Positions 11,591-25,257 of a DNA stretch of 64,000 bases are shown here, one piece after another; position 1 is the first letter of the stretch, and every line of letters starts with the position of its first letter. This DNA comes from Climacium dendroides (Eukaryota > Streptophyta > Bryopsida > Hypnales > Climaciaceae). Below the pieces are notes generated by a model, which saw nothing but the letters and a program-made list of their open reading frames with translations, searched no databases and was not told where the DNA came from. Where the stretch lies: the NCBI GenBank assembly GCA_950106755.1, contig OX467083.1:14875029-14939028 (forward strand), written 5' to 3'. The translations under genes were made by a program, and so were the position numbers.

Positions 11591-13293
11591 GTAACTAATT
11601 ATTATTAACAAATAAAAATATCAATAATTCAAAATATAAACTTTCAAAGTAAAAAACATTATTCATATTTTTTCACTTAATTTTATTTAAAATTCAAAAA
11701 GTACATAGGGGTCCAAAGTTTTGTTTGCACGCTAACATCAAAAAAAAAGGAGTGCACCTCCCAAGTATTCATTTGAATAAGATTATTATTTTTAGTCTCT
11801 TTTGTTTTATTGGGCTTTATTGGCCATTAAATGATGATTCAAAACTTAGGCAACAAATATATTTGGACATCATTTGATTTAAGCATGAATTTTCAATGAA
11901 AGTGTTGCTCAAAAGTGTACACAAAATTGATCCTAAATTCTCATATTTAAAGTATTTTCATTTTAATGAACTTTATAATTGAACTTTGATAGTGGAATTT
12001 CAGTTTGAGAATGAAAAAACTAATAGAAAAGAAGTTTTGAAGCTTCAAGCTACAATGCAAGAACATAGTTTCAAAACTTGGGGGGGTTATCTAGCATATT
12101 TTAAAAACTATGTGTAAGATAAAATAGATAGGATTATATTAATTTGAAATAAAATTTATAAAGGACTAACAAATACATTAGGGAGTATTGAAAATAGCCA
12201 AATCCATTATAAATAATGTAGGTAGCCTACAAAGTTGAGCCATTCAAAATTTGTTCATGTAATTAAAGGGTTGAAGAATTCGATTCTATGTACTATATTT
12301 TTAATTTAACATATTTTGTACAATTGGATGAAAAGTTGTTGGATTACAAGTAGTTGGATGAAAAATCAGACCAATCCTAGTACTACCAGAGTAATGTAAA
12401 CCACTATGATCGTACTTGGATAGCAAATTTGACATTTTGGTGTCAAATTTTTTTATTGAAGTTCCAAATAAAATTCATCACTTTTAAAACATTATTTTTT
12501 GAAAATTCAACATTAAATTTCTAGAAATTCAAAACATTTGGCAAACATCTTAGAAAGTTTCTAATGCCACTTAATATTATGAGTACAACAAGAGGAGAAG
12601 ACAAAATGTTTATACAAGTGAGGTGGTAGGAGGTAAAATAACCTATATGGGATGTATAAATTGAGGATTAGAAAGAGCTCAATTGCTCATAGTTAAATCA
12701 AAAGTACAAATTTTATTTTAAAATAGAATTTTAGACCATTTAGGCATAGTAAAATAACTTTTTCAAGAACCTTGAAACTAAGAAGAGTTAGGGAATGAAG
12801 CTATCTTTCATCTATAAAAAAACATTTAAGATTTTGAGCCTCTGATAAAAAATTATGGACAAAATTTAGAGAAGAATTGGAAGGAATATTTTCTTTGACA
12901 TTTTCAAACATCCTCTTTAAATTTTGTTTATAACATTTGATTGGAAACTTAAAATCTCAAAATAATTTTTGAATATGAAATTTGCCTTGATTTACCAACT
13001 TTTTTTAATTCAAAGGTTTTAAAAAAAGTTATTCTACTATGTCAAAATGAAGTTTAAAGTTCTACATTGAATACAATTCTTTCACTCATTGCCATGTCAT
13101 CATATATAAATATAGTGCAAATGAACATTGGCAAGAGTGTACAACTTTCACACCAAGTTTAATATTTCAAAGTAAATTTGGTTTGAGTGACAAAACAATG
13201 TGAATAAAGCTCACTACATTTTACAACAGCAAGTCTCATCATGAATGGACTTTTAGAGTCGACAATGAAGACACAAAATGCAGTCTCTTACAA

Positions 13294-13546
13294 GAGCATC
13301 TCCACCAACTCTTCCGTTTCTCTATCTGTTTACTGAACTTAGGACATCAAATAGGGATGAGAACTCGTGAATTCTCCATATGAGCCTCTGGATACAGAAC
13401 TGAGAAGAGTTTTACAGAAATCTGTATATTTTAGAGATACAGGTTTTGGATAAGAGTTGGTGTAGTGAGATTTCTGTATCTCTACCTGCATATGAGGTCC
13501 TCTCCCTAAACCTTTAAAGATACGGAACTCACTGGTGGGGATGCTC
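13294..13546. mobile_element. Small MITE with GAGCATC ends
   Basis: Left end GAGCATCTCCACCA (13294-13307) is mirrored at the right end as TGGTGGGGATGCTC. The interior includes repeated TCTGTATCT-like blocks in both orientations. The ends resemble those of the element at 45609-46000 (GAGCATCACCACC), suggesting the same broad Tourist-like group. No clean target duplication (CAA versus TAA). Confidence 0.55.
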
Positions 13547-14029
13547 TAAGACAGTCTAAGTGGACCCCTAAGTCCTCCAAACCGAAACCATGTATGGAAA
13601 ATGTCACAGGAGAACCCACTACTATTTGAACTAATTCATTTGAACCCACAAACGTACAATATGAGATGGAGAGTCCTCTTCGCCCTCTAGGTCCTCTAAT
13701 AGTGCATCCAAATTTACCACTTGTCTTTCTACTACTACTAAAATATTAGGCAGTTGCACCTCCACAAACTCTTAAACATTCTCCATCAACAAGGAATTTT
13801 AAAGCAAGACATGGCAAAATAAATCAACCCATGACAATCTTTCATACACTGAGATTGTGATTGTGATGGGTAGTTCTTGCCTCTTTTTAGTGCATAGTGA
13901 ACTATGGACTCAAACCTCCAATTTTGTTTTCATTTAAATTTCATTTATCCCCCTCCCCTCTCCCCATTTTATTTAAACATTTTTAAAAAATTTACCCACC
14001 CACCCTTCCCACCCCTTTGTAATTTCTAG

Positions 14030-14215
14030 GTGGGGATGGGATTAGCAATTGATATGGGATATATCTTGTATCCCTTACCCGTATCCATATCTTGTATTTG
14101 TATTCGTACCCATATCATATTTGTATTCATACGAAACCATATCATATCATATTTGTCTCTCGTATTTGTATCTATACTCATATCCATATGTGTATTGTAT
14201 CCATATTCAAGATCA
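14030..14215. repeat. Degenerate ATATCC/TATTTGTA-type simple repeat
   Basis: Short units such as CATATC, TATTTGTATT and TATCCATATC are repeated irregularly. The open frame across it is a by-product of the repeat. Confidence 0.6.
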
Positions 14216-15348
14216 ACGACATTGAGGGGAAAATTTGAAAAAAAATCAACAGTTGTTGAATTTTCAGGCTAGGGGAAGGAGAAAATGGAGGAACATGAGT
14301 GTACAACCTCTTTTTAGTGGATAGTGGTAACGGGAGTGGTAAAGGAGTTGGAGACTATAATAACAACAATCTTGACAACCTATATAAACAACACTTAGTT
14401 TTGAAATTTGCCAATTTTGTCGCTGAGTACCCTCAAAGGCCTTCTTGGTAGCGAGACACCCATCGAGAAGGGATGGATTTGAACTGAAATGCAAATGTGT
14501 GGAGACCAAGTCAAGCCACATATCAAATTGGATTTATGAAAACTCATTTTTAAATTGCAATATTCTAGGACTAGGGACCCTCCAAAGCCTTCTTAGCAGT
14601 GAGACATACATGTCGTAGGCAAAGAACTAAATCATAGAACGAAAAAGGCTAGGGACCTAATCCCCCCTTTATTTACAAAATTTCATATTTATAATTGAAC
14701 AACCCAATCTTGGGGACCCTCTTGAAACTACTCGTTAGCAAAATACACATTCATTGAGGGCAAATTTGAAAGAAAAAAAATGGGTGGAGACCTAATCCCC
14801 CCACTGCTAACTAAACCCATCTAACTTTGTTGGATGAAATACAGTTGTTCATAACATTGGATGAAAAGGGATTTGGATGATTGCTAGATGATCATGATTA
14901 TAAAATCAATTGTTTAGGATACATGTCAATTGCATAGTACTTTAAATCTAAGGTTTAGGGTGAATTTTTGGAAACTAAGGATTTGTATTTAAATGGTGTT
15001 ATGAAACCACTTTAGGGTGAAGATGGGTACAAGCATGCTTGGGATACCCTACAAGGATTGTCACAATATATAATTGTGAAATTCATCCTTTTAACTTATG
15101 TTAGATTTCAAATCTTATTGTAAAAGCATAATTTTAATATAATTTTACTTGCTTCAAGTAGAATACAATATAGAAATACATGAAAAAATTGATATTAATT
15201 GATTAAAGATGTTAATATGATTCATATAGTATATATTTTGGATTGTGGCATAGTGTGAGTTTTTAGTTCAGGAATTAAATAAGAATATAAATATTTAATG
15301 GAAAGTGTTTGTTATTGACTATATTGATTTATGATATTTTAATAATCA

Positions 15349-16160
15349 ACTAGCGGTTGGCGCTTGCTATGTTACGCATTCATCATTAGAATTTTATAAG
15401 AATTTTTATGTATTAGATAGAATACAGAACAAAAACTTCAATAAATCTTCAAATAAAAATGACTAAAATCTTTGTATAATTTTTTTTATAAGTAAGCATA
15501 TATTGAAATGTACAATAGAAATTTATTGAATGATGAATGAAACATATGCAATGGTAAATACTATAAAAGATACACATACATTAGAATGCATTAGAAATTT
15601 GACTCCATTGTTACAAAAATGGCAACCCAAATTGAAAAATTGAAAAGAAAAGTTTATAACTCTCAAAAACTTTGTGAACAATTTAATTGTTGTGGAATCC
15701 AAAATCGCTTTAATTGAATAAATTTCTCAAAATCATTTAGTAGTAGCAATAGAAAATTGAAATCATGAAAGCTCAAAGCTCACAAAAGCACAAAATCATA
15801 GAAGTGCAAAGAAGTGTAAAGCCAAGAGAAGGAATGGGTTTGCTACCTCTATAATATCATCCTATGGATCCTCTTTAATATCACCTTAATTGCAACAACT
15901 ATATTATTTCTATAATATCACCCTTTGTAAAAAGTGATATTACAAAAGTGATTGCAAACTGCTACTCTATTTCTGTAATATCACATTGTGTGAAAATACA
16001 ATTTTTATGTATGCATGATTAAAAATATTTTCACAAATATTTAAAATAATTATTTTAAAAACTTATTGAAATCATTATTATGCATTCTATTCAAATATAT
16101 CAAAATTTTACTAATATGTGATACAATGAATGCATACCATAGCAAGCATAAGCCCCTAGT
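15349..16160. mobile_element. 812-bp element with 35-bp imperfect inverted ends
   Basis: Left end ACTAGCGGTTGGCGCTTGCT and right end (reverse complement ACTAGGGGCTTATGCTTGCT) match over roughly 35 bp with about 8 differences, continuing through ATGTTACGCATTCAT and ATGGTATGCATTCAT. There is no coding sequence inside. No target duplication is obvious, so the superfamily is open. Confidence 0.45.
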
Positions 16161-17499
16161 ATTAATGGTAGCATTTGTGATATTATAGAGGGAGTTATGA
16201 TTTTAGTAGTATGATTGTAGTATTATACAATATGACATGTGGTATATAACTATTTATTATTATTTCTAAGATCCTCTCAGATATTATGATGAGGGGCTAC
16301 ATCTAAAAAGACTTCAAAATTGAAGATTTTTTTGGATTTGAAATTTGAAGCATAAGAAGTTGTAAGGTAGTGAACAAATAAAAAAATCATGGTAAAACTC
16401 TTATATATACATCTTTGTTTTCTATTGATATGATATCAAGTGCTAAATCCTAATAATATAAAAATTAATAATAAATAATTCTATATGTTTGTATTTATAA
16501 AAATGATATGATTACATGTAATCTAATAATAATAATTAAAAATTAATTAATTTTGTTTTTATTTGTAAAATATGGCATTTAAGAATTCTTTCATTCTTGA
16601 GTCTTGGGTTCCTAAATAAGGGTATCTGAACTTTCAACTTGCATGCTTATACCTAAGTACCATTTTTAATTAAAATTTATAATTTTTTTTAAGCATTATT
16701 GAAGTTCACCAAATTTAATTCTATACTAACACCTTGACTAACACCAATATTTACAAGTTCTGATTACATGTTTCCATTTAAAAGAAATGGCATGTTGCTA
16801 ATAGAAATAAATAAATTCAATCCACACAAATTTATAATAATTGACCTCTAGAATGAATGTCCTCTAAAATGAAGATGACCTTTACTACCACTCTAAAGAT
16901 CACAAAAATGCAAAATAACTCAAAATCATAATAAGGTGCGAGAATGTAGTGGCCCTTTTAGTCTCACTACATGGTATTAGAAAATCAAGTAATAGCATTA
17001 GTATTTAGAACAAGATCAATTTGACCCAATACCACACATGGAAGAAGAATGATCAAAGGCCATATTTGTTATATTGAGACTTTTCATAGAATTTGAGACA
17101 AGAATGTTAGATATTATAAATTTATTTACAAAAATAATAATTAAAATCAAGAATAAATAATGCTCAAATAGTGATTCTAAAATGAAATTCTAAAAGTTGG
17201 TATTGTTATTTATTTATAAAAATACTAGTGAGGAGATAAAGCGGTTTATCTTTAAGTCAAAGATAAAAATGAGACTACGAAAAGTTCCAATATAACAAAT
17301 ATGGCCTTATCATTGACTTTACTACTATTATTGCATGTAAGCTTTGGTGTCTCAACATCAACTTCAAGGTCTAAAAACTTCTTGACAACAACATTGTATG
17401 AACAACGTTTAGCAACAGAAATGGGTGATGAAGCCTCTGCCATAGTTGTCCTAGAGTCTCAATGTAACATGACAAACTTTTGGGACTAGGAGAAGACGA

Positions 17500-20400
17500 G
17501 AGCACAAGATGCTAAAAGGGATTGTTTCTACAAGATGCAATGAACAAACAATTAAAAAAACTTTGAATAAATTTAAAGATATTGTACAAGACAAAAAAAA
17601 TAAAAAGATGCCAAAGATAAACAACTAACTTACTTATAGCAATGTCTCTTTCAGGGCCTTGCAGAAGGCCTTCGTCATCAAAATCATCCAACACTATAGG
17701 TAGTAGATGTTTGATTTGTAATATTGTATGGTAGCAATAGAAGTAAGAGGGATATTCAAAGGTTAAAGGAGTCCTTTGAAAATCTCACTATCACTCTCCA
17801 AGGCCATTAAATGACATCCAATGTTGCGGCATGTATAGATAGACACCTATTTATTGAAAGCAATATCATTAGTTGTAACAAAAATGTTACATACAATGTA
17901 GAAAAAACATGATTTAAGTAATGGAAGGTACCTGTAGATGTATAACAATTCATCACCACTTCACCAAGTTTAAAAAGCGCCTCAATCAATAGCTAGACAA
18001 AGAGAGGATCTTTTTTATAGGCACCTCTCCATTGAATTGTATTGTTCATGAGTTGAATTTTCAAGGAGGTGAAGTTGTGGAGTAAGTCAATTTCTTTAAG
18101 GTTTGTACTTCCATTATTAAGTTCTTGGTTCACATAGATAGAGAACTTGGACACCACTGAGTTTTCTTCTCATTTTGAATGTACAAAAAGGAGGATCCAA
18201 AAGTGTTGCGACTACCATAAATAAACAAGTAAGACAATTAATATTTGACAAATACAATGTTGCTAAGAGTGGGTTCAAAACATCAAATACTATAAATGAA
18301 AAAAATTTAGGGAAATCTACCCAATGTTTGGATTTTTTGAAACTAAAAAGCTTCAACTCGTTTTGTCGTTTACACCCATTCAAGAGCCAAGTAGATGAAA
18401 ACCATATGTATTAGTACACTCAAGTGTAAATTCTTTTATCTTTCTATTATTTGAGTGAAACAATAAAATTGCTCCATCATCATGAATATATTCTGAAATA
18501 AACTCAAAGATGAATTTAATAACCTCCTCTAGATTCAACACGTTCTAAGTAGGAATATTAGAAGGTGGAATTGAGACATTGGAGACCAGTAGTCCATTTG
18601 AAATATCCGCAACAATCAAATCAAAGCATGAATCAAGATTTACATTGTCTCCAAGAGTTTGTATCCACTCTCTTCCAACTTTGATATTAAAAAATACACA
18701 CTATTAGATGTATGAATGAATTGCAATGCCATACTTAGAACTTAATGTAAAATGAAAGGAGAGAATTGTAACAAAGCAAGAGAACATAGATCTTACCTTT
18801 TTTACAAAATCAAGCATTTGATCCCATACTCATGCATTGTACCTTGTCTTCTTTTTGTCATTGAGCATTGCAAAAATTGATGATGGTAGAATTAAAGTTT
18901 GAGCCCTAATACTATGTCTATTGAATTGAACTACAAACCTCATTATATACTCTAATGAAGCAAAGACATTTGTAGTAGTAGATATAAGGGTTTAAAGACA
19001 ATGGGAACAAGCCATATCAATGACTTCAATAGTAGTGGGAGACACAAAAGAAGGAGGAGGTGCAAGAATAGATGCCGGCATAAATGAAGAAGGGGTGTCG
19101 TCCTTCATAGTTGTCTCTTTCACCATCTTTTTTAAAGCCTTCTTCTCTCTTTGCTTGTCCCCCTTTTCCACTGGTACAAGCTCTTTGACTTCTACTTTAT
19201 TTAAAAATTCTTCTTGTGTGACTGTTTTGGGATGGTTTTTAGCAGCCTCTTTCTTAGGTCCCCTAATTGTTGAAGTAAAATTCATTGAATACTCTAAGTA
19301 CCAAAGACACGCTTGGAGTTCTTGGACAAAAAATCTCTATTGTTGAGTCAAAGTGAACATATAGCCCTTCAAAGAAATATCAAACCATCCTCTAAAAAGC
19401 TTTGGCATGAATTTCCTCTTAATCCCACCTTTTTTAAACAACTCTCACTTGAAATATCTGTAATTATAGAATAGGTGTAATTTTACAATTATGAAGATGC
19501 AAACTGAATTATTCTATAAATTTGTAAATCAACTTAAATTTTAAAAAATAGATACAATTGAAGTAAAGGATATACATGTATAGAATCCTCTTTATTATAA
19601 TATTTGTATCCTCTTGTTCTTTGAAAGGAGTAGATTTTGAATAAGAAAAGTTTTTCTTAAAGAACCACCAAAAAGTATGATTCCATAAGACAATGTGCTA
19701 TGTTTCCACATAATTTCTAATCGTATCAAGCTCATCATTGGCATTCCATTGAACCACAATACTCTCAGACTTGATAATGCTTATAAATTCAACTTTGGCT
19801 ACCTCTTTCAACTACAAAGAACTCAAGAAATATAAAGACATTATTAAGCCAAAATATATTATTATACAACAATGGGATGAGATTGAATCAAATATTTATA
19901 AGCTTGTAAAATGAAAATATTGATCATATGGATGAAAGAGAAAGTTGATTAAATACCTTAGTCCAAAAAGTAGCCTTTAAAAGCCAAGTCTCTAAAGTCA
20001 TTGTGTTAAAACCAAAGGTGGGAAATTTGAAGCCCTCCTTAAAAGTCTTGCTAGAGTTCCACCACTTAAGCTAATGAACCTTGTAGTTTGATTGAACTTG
20101 GTATGTAGATATCTTTTGAAGTTTCTCTAATGACATCTTAGGCTTCTCATTGGCATTATAATGCAAGTTAATCTAAAATTTATAAAGACAAAATCTTAGT
20201 CAAAACCAACATCCAAAAGAATCATGCAAGTCCACAAAAACAAGCAAGCAAAATTGCATATATACCTCTTCAAAAAATTCAGCACCATTTCTTGGATTTG
20301 CAATTGTTAATTGCTTGTGAAACTTTATTCGAAATCCTTTGATAGCTATAGTGGCGGCATGGATTATGGCATCATGAACTCTCTTTGGAGATTGATTTTG

Positions 20401-23050
20401 GAGTTGTATTTTCTCATAGTACATTTGCACTACTGCATCTGAAACAATAGCTAGCTTTTGCTACACATGAAAAAGAGGAATGTTAAATTAGTATAAAATG
20501 AATTTTACAAATTACTACAAATGAATGACAATCATGAATAATCATAAGACACTTATCCAATGAAGGAATTGTATGAAAATGTTTGATGTCAATAGATACC
20601 AAGCACCTGGTAGCTTTTTGTTTTCGCCTTTTTTGTAATCCTCATCGTTCAGAAGATCCTTGAACTCTTCCAATTTCAAGTTGCCATAGGTACTTATCCT
20701 ATGCAATTGTTGTACCAATTTGCTTTTGACATGAGAATGCTTTGTAGACCTACAAATATCAATGGAAATAGAATGTAAGATGAATGAATTTGAAAGCATA
20801 GAATATTGCAATACAATAAAAGAAGTGGTGAAGTAAAAGAATTTTTTTTAGAAAAATTGGAACTTACCAATTGATGTTGTTCATAGCCTCCAATAGAATG
20901 CACGTGTGGCCTTCTAACATAAGAAACATACAATCAACATGCAAATGCCACTTGCGATCATGACAATGTATCTTGTAGATGTAAGCATACTAAATTGCCA
21001 ATCTGTAATTTCCATTCTACACAAAACACATATAGTTCAACAAATGGGAGATGGATGGTTGAGAATTCAATCAACTTTTAAATTGGTTATTTTTTTGTAT
21101 CTAGTGTTCATCCCTTATCTCCACGATCTCAGAGGTTACTAACTTAGAAAGTCCCTTGTCATTTGTTGTTGATACATAAAGTACACGATTACCTTGTTGA
21201 TATCTATGAATGAATTTAGTCTCCAATCGCTTCACTTGACTTTGAAGGAGAGGACATACCAACAAAAGTCTAATCATTCTACACAAAGGAATATCAAATC
21301 AGGATCCTGGCTCACCACCATTGAATAGCATACTATTGAAAATGGCATTAGAATCAAGCTTTTGACCACTTCATACATCTTCTTCCACTTCTTCTACTGT
21401 TTGTCCCTCAAAAGCTGAATCAATATTTTGACTTTCAACAATACTGTCAACCTACAATGAACAATAAATTAGAAATAAATTGTAATTAACACAAAAAGTC
21501 ATAGGAAATAAAAGCACTTTGAATCACAAGTATGAAACAAGAATGATCTTTGGGTTTAGGGCTTCCATAAAAAATATAAATGCATATAACCTAAGGAATG
21601 TTAATTGGAAGCTAAGAATCATTGTTGATGACAAGTTCCAACTACTCCATCTATGTAAGCCTTCCATTAATGTCCATGAAGATCTATTAAGAGAAAATAG
21701 AAACATATTCTTGTTAGATTTCTATTAAAGAAAATGAAAAGAGCCCCTAAATTTGACCCTTTGTGAACAAGGCGATTTTATACAATTGAAATGAGCAATC
21801 CAAAGAATTGAACAAGAAATAATTGAAAGTATACAACTAGAAGTTGCACTATGTGATGATCTCCAAAATAGTTGAAAATGATGACCTTGTTAACGAGATC
21901 ATGTTTTACAACATGAAGTAGTCATTTAAAAAAAAAATTGGGAACCAACAACAAGAGCTTGTACTATCTAAGTGGCAATAAAAACAACTTGAAATTGTGA
22001 CTTTGATGAAGAAGTCATGTTTTATAGCCTAAAGCAACTATTTTAACAAAATTATGGAAACCAATATTCAAAACTTGTACATCCTAAATGAAACTCAAAA
22101 TAGCTTAAAATAGCAACTTCATTAATGAGGTCATGTTTTATAGTCCAAATTAGCCATGTTAATAAAATTTTGGAAATCAATACCTAAAGCTTGTACATCC
22201 TTAGTGAGACTCAAAATAGCCTAAAATAAAGACCTCGTTAATGAGGTCATGTTTTATAGTCCAAAATAACCTTTTTTCCCAAACTTAACCCAACATTCTA
22301 AGCTTGTTTAATGAAAATAAATTCAAGAGAACCTAAAAATGTGATCTCATTAATGAGGTAAAGTTTTACAGCCAAAAGCAACCATCCCGAAGAAAGATTG
22401 AACCCTACACTCTAAGCCTATCCTATGAAAGTGAGACTCCAAACATTCTAAAATTGTGACCTCATTAACGAGGTCATGTTTTATAGCCTAAACTAGTAAT
22501 CCATAAGAAATTTGTAAATCTAAAACCTAAGTCTTCAATGTCTAAGAGAGACCCAAATCAACTCCAAATTTTGACCTCATCAACAAGGTCCGTTTTATAG
22601 TGAAATTAATAATCTAAAAAAAATAGGAAACTTAAACCGTAAGCTTGTATTCTATAAGTGAAACTTTAATCAACCCAAAATAAAGATCTTGTTAATGAGG
22701 TCAAATCTAACAGCCTAAACCAATAATTTCAACGAACTTTTGAATTCATGTATGAAAACGTGTTTTGTCTTGTTGAGACCTTGAAATTGACATTTTATTA
22801 ACGAGGTCAATTTTTACAGCCCGCACTAGAAAATTCACTGAAACTTCTACCAAAATCCTAAACCGATCAAGTGAAAAAAAAACCAGTCCAAGATTGATGC
22901 CTCGTCAATGAGGCAATGTTTTACAGCCCGAATAAGCAATGCAGAAGACTGAAAACAGTACCTCATGAGGAGTTTCATTGGCTCAAATCTCCGAGGCGCC
23001 TTCAATACAATCAGGAAGACCCTCCCTACTGGCTCCATGTTCCTCTTCAT
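17500..23050 (-). pseudogene. Decayed gene with N6/N4 DNA methyltransferase-like domain
   Basis: Minus-strand exon-like blocks run from about 23050 (MKRNMEPVGR) through 21450-21100, 20935-20560, 20440-20210, 20140-19560 and 19450-18110 to about 17640, with several in-frame stops. Around 18665-18590 the frame reads CFDLIVADISN, where DNA-methylase motif IV (DPPY type) would sit. After IQWRGAYKKDP (about 18035) it reads KLGEVVMNCYTSTG (about 17970-17935), like a cofactor-binding motif I. A later block (17830-17765) reads CRNIGCHLMALESDSEIF, matching the family's continuation ('ACR..GRH..ALE.D..IF'). Motif IV before motif I is the permuted order of beta-type N6/N4 methyltransferases. Similar unnamed proteins are, from memory, frequent in moss and lycophyte genomes and may be transposon-borne. 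Function is lost here. Confidence 0.45.
21880..22960. repeat. Array of about ten ~113-bp units, each with a GACCTC...GAGGTC palindrome
   Basis: The palindromic core, consensus GACCTCNTTAATGAGGTC followed by ATGTTTTATAGCC, appears at about 21883, 21998, 22113, 22231, 22343, 22458, 22573, 22685, 22790 and 22898. Spacing is 104-118 bp and units are diverged. The array lies between the first and second exon-like blocks of the methyltransferase-like pseudogene. Confidence 0.75.
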
Positions 23051-23235
23051 CCTTTTACAACAAGTTGTTCCTTAAGTTCATAGTAAAAACAAGAACAAGC
23101 AACCCTAAATCAAAATACAAAAATGCAAAAAAAAGAGCTATGCAAAAGTAAACCCTAGCCTAACCCGGTGAATTGTTCCTTGGTCTCAAAAAAGAAAAAT
23201 TAAATAAAGAAGAAATTGGTAGATGTAGGGCAAAC

Positions 23236-23525
23236 CTAAGGGGTGCACTTAGTTCTACTACAACAAACCACTTGTAAATAAGTGGTTTCTAATAAATTAT
23301 AATTTTAACTTCAAATTTTGAACATTATTTACTAATGACTATAGGATTCTACTTCCAAAATTTCAAACTCAAATAAATATAGAATGATTTCTAGAAGATG
23401 TTAAAAATGCACTAAAATGATATGTTTTTTTAACTCAAATATTTTTAGAGAACACATTTAGATGATTTAAACAATTTTTTCTTATATAATATAGAGGTGT
23501 GAAAGTTATTTTTCAATTCTCCAGT
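23236..23525 (+). repeat. Dispersed direct repeat, copy 2
   Basis: Second copy of the repeat at 11207-11590, same orientation, about 12.03 kb apart, with one internal deletion. The pair encloses the methyltransferase-like pseudogene. Confidence 0.7.
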
Positions 23526-23559
23526 GTATATTGCTCACAAAACTAAGTTAGAGGTAAAG

Positions 23560-23880
23560 GAGCGGCACTATTGTGAGTTAAAGGGGTGGGGGTGGAGAGA
23601 AGGAGGTGGTGGTTGGCAATAAAAGGATACAACAGTGGAGGGGGATGGTAGAAGGGAAATGGAAGCAACATTGGAGGGGGCAAGGATGGGGTTGTCTTAG
23701 GATCTAGGCAGCATTGGAGGGAAGAAAAAACAAAGTTTGAGGAAGGAAGTCATAGCCTTGGACAAAAAAGGAGGTGGTGTTGGAGGAGAATGGCACTGCT
23801 TTAAAGGGAGAAATTTGGTGGTGCTGAAAGGAAATGGTGCGGGGCTAGAGGGAGAACAAAACAAGGATGGAGGGTGAATG
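23560..23880. repeat. Purine-rich (GGA/GGT) low-complexity tract
   Basis: The plus strand is strongly G and A rich with runs such as GGTGGGGGTGGAG and TGGAGGGGG. No protein is recognised. Low-complexity DNA next to direct repeat copy 2. Confidence 0.55.
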
Positions 23881-25257
23881 GTCTGACACCGTTGGGATCA
23901 GGAATAGGAAAACTGATTGATTTTACAGTCCATTGGGAATGGAGGTGCATCTATTTATTTGTTGTAATATTCTAAAATTACACTTTTCTATTCAACAATT
24001 TCGCGATTCCTAGTCAAGGTTTGTCAACACAAACACAATTTGAATTACATATGCTAAACCTAATGTCTACCCTAGTACAATCTAAAGAATTTTTAACTTC
24101 AAAATCACAAAATGAGAACAAAGACATTAAAGTTCAAATTTGAATAATTCAAGAAACAATATAACTTATGTCAAAATTCTTTTACATTGTTGTGTTGTAT
24201 CTTCATCTTGCGTCTTTGCAAATTAAAGACCACTGGAAAGCAAATGAGTACTAATCCTAGTAATGTTTTGGTCATAATTCTCTTATGAAATTCCCACCTC
24301 TTCTACTACTGTTGCATTAGTTGACGTAACTTTGTGGTTCAGTTGTTTTCGATGCATCCTCAACTACTTTAATTCCTTCGAACTACTAAAAAGTGATCTA
24401 CTTTTTTTTCTCTTTCTTCCCTTGCCACTAATATTATTAAAAATAGAAGTTTTTGAATTTTGTCGCATGTGGATTATTTTTTAGACTAATTAATATGGGC
24501 AATAGTCATTCAATTCCTATTTGTCTAAAATGGGGACATTAGAATAAAGGATTCGTAAAACAAAGAACAAAAAGTCTTCTTCACCACATAGTGGGACTAT
24601 TTGTATTCTAGTATGGGATGATTCTTTACAATGACTTATATGAATTAGGGTTGAATTTTGATTTCCTTGTCTTTTAGAATTTGATATTGCTTTGACTTAT
24701 TTAATTTGATTTAAATTGCCAAATTTTCCCAATGAACATCCTTGATGTTAATCAGTGTCTTTAAATATCAACTAGATGTATTGTAGATTAATTTCAGGTA
24801 TTTGATTTGGTATACGCTCGGGTATATGCTTAGAATAGGATTTGAACTTGCAAACATCTTGAAAATTCTAGATGTAATTTATCTACAATAGAGAAGACCT
24901 TCTAAATTATGAAATTATGATGTTGGTTGTCCTTCAAAGTGCGTGACCTACCTCTAAAGATCAAGGATTTGGTCATTAGTGCATACAATGGAATAACATT
25001 TACCTTGAAAATCTTTTCATTTTCAATTTTTAAACTAGTACTAATATCTCTACGTAAACAACCTATAATTTTCAAATATCTTTATCAAAGAAGTGATGGT
25101 TTCTTTCAATAGTTATAATCCAACTACTTAGGTCTCATTTGTTATTAAGTTAAGGTGTTCAAGTACTTAGTTACAGATGTAGCCGCTTCTATTTAATGCT
25201 CCAAATTTCTAATTTATGCAGTTCTATTCAATTCTATCCATTCTTCTTTAGCTTGCA
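23881..25257. other. AT-rich intergenic DNA, no gene seen
   Basis: No recognisable gene, RNA or terminal repeat. Confidence 0.5.

Larger units (their letters stand above)
11591..17230. other. AT-rich DNA with small mobile elements, no gene seen
   Basis: A long non-genic stretch. It contains the MITE at 13294, the degenerate ATATCC-type repeat at 14030 and the 812-bp inverted-repeat element at 15349. Sequence near 12590-12680 recurs diverged at about 60720-60785. Confidence 0.5.

Noticed and set aside
14264..14521. Minus-strand open frame of 85 codons
   Set aside because: No homology by eye, no splice partners and no conserved motif. It lies in AT-rich repeat-laden DNA.
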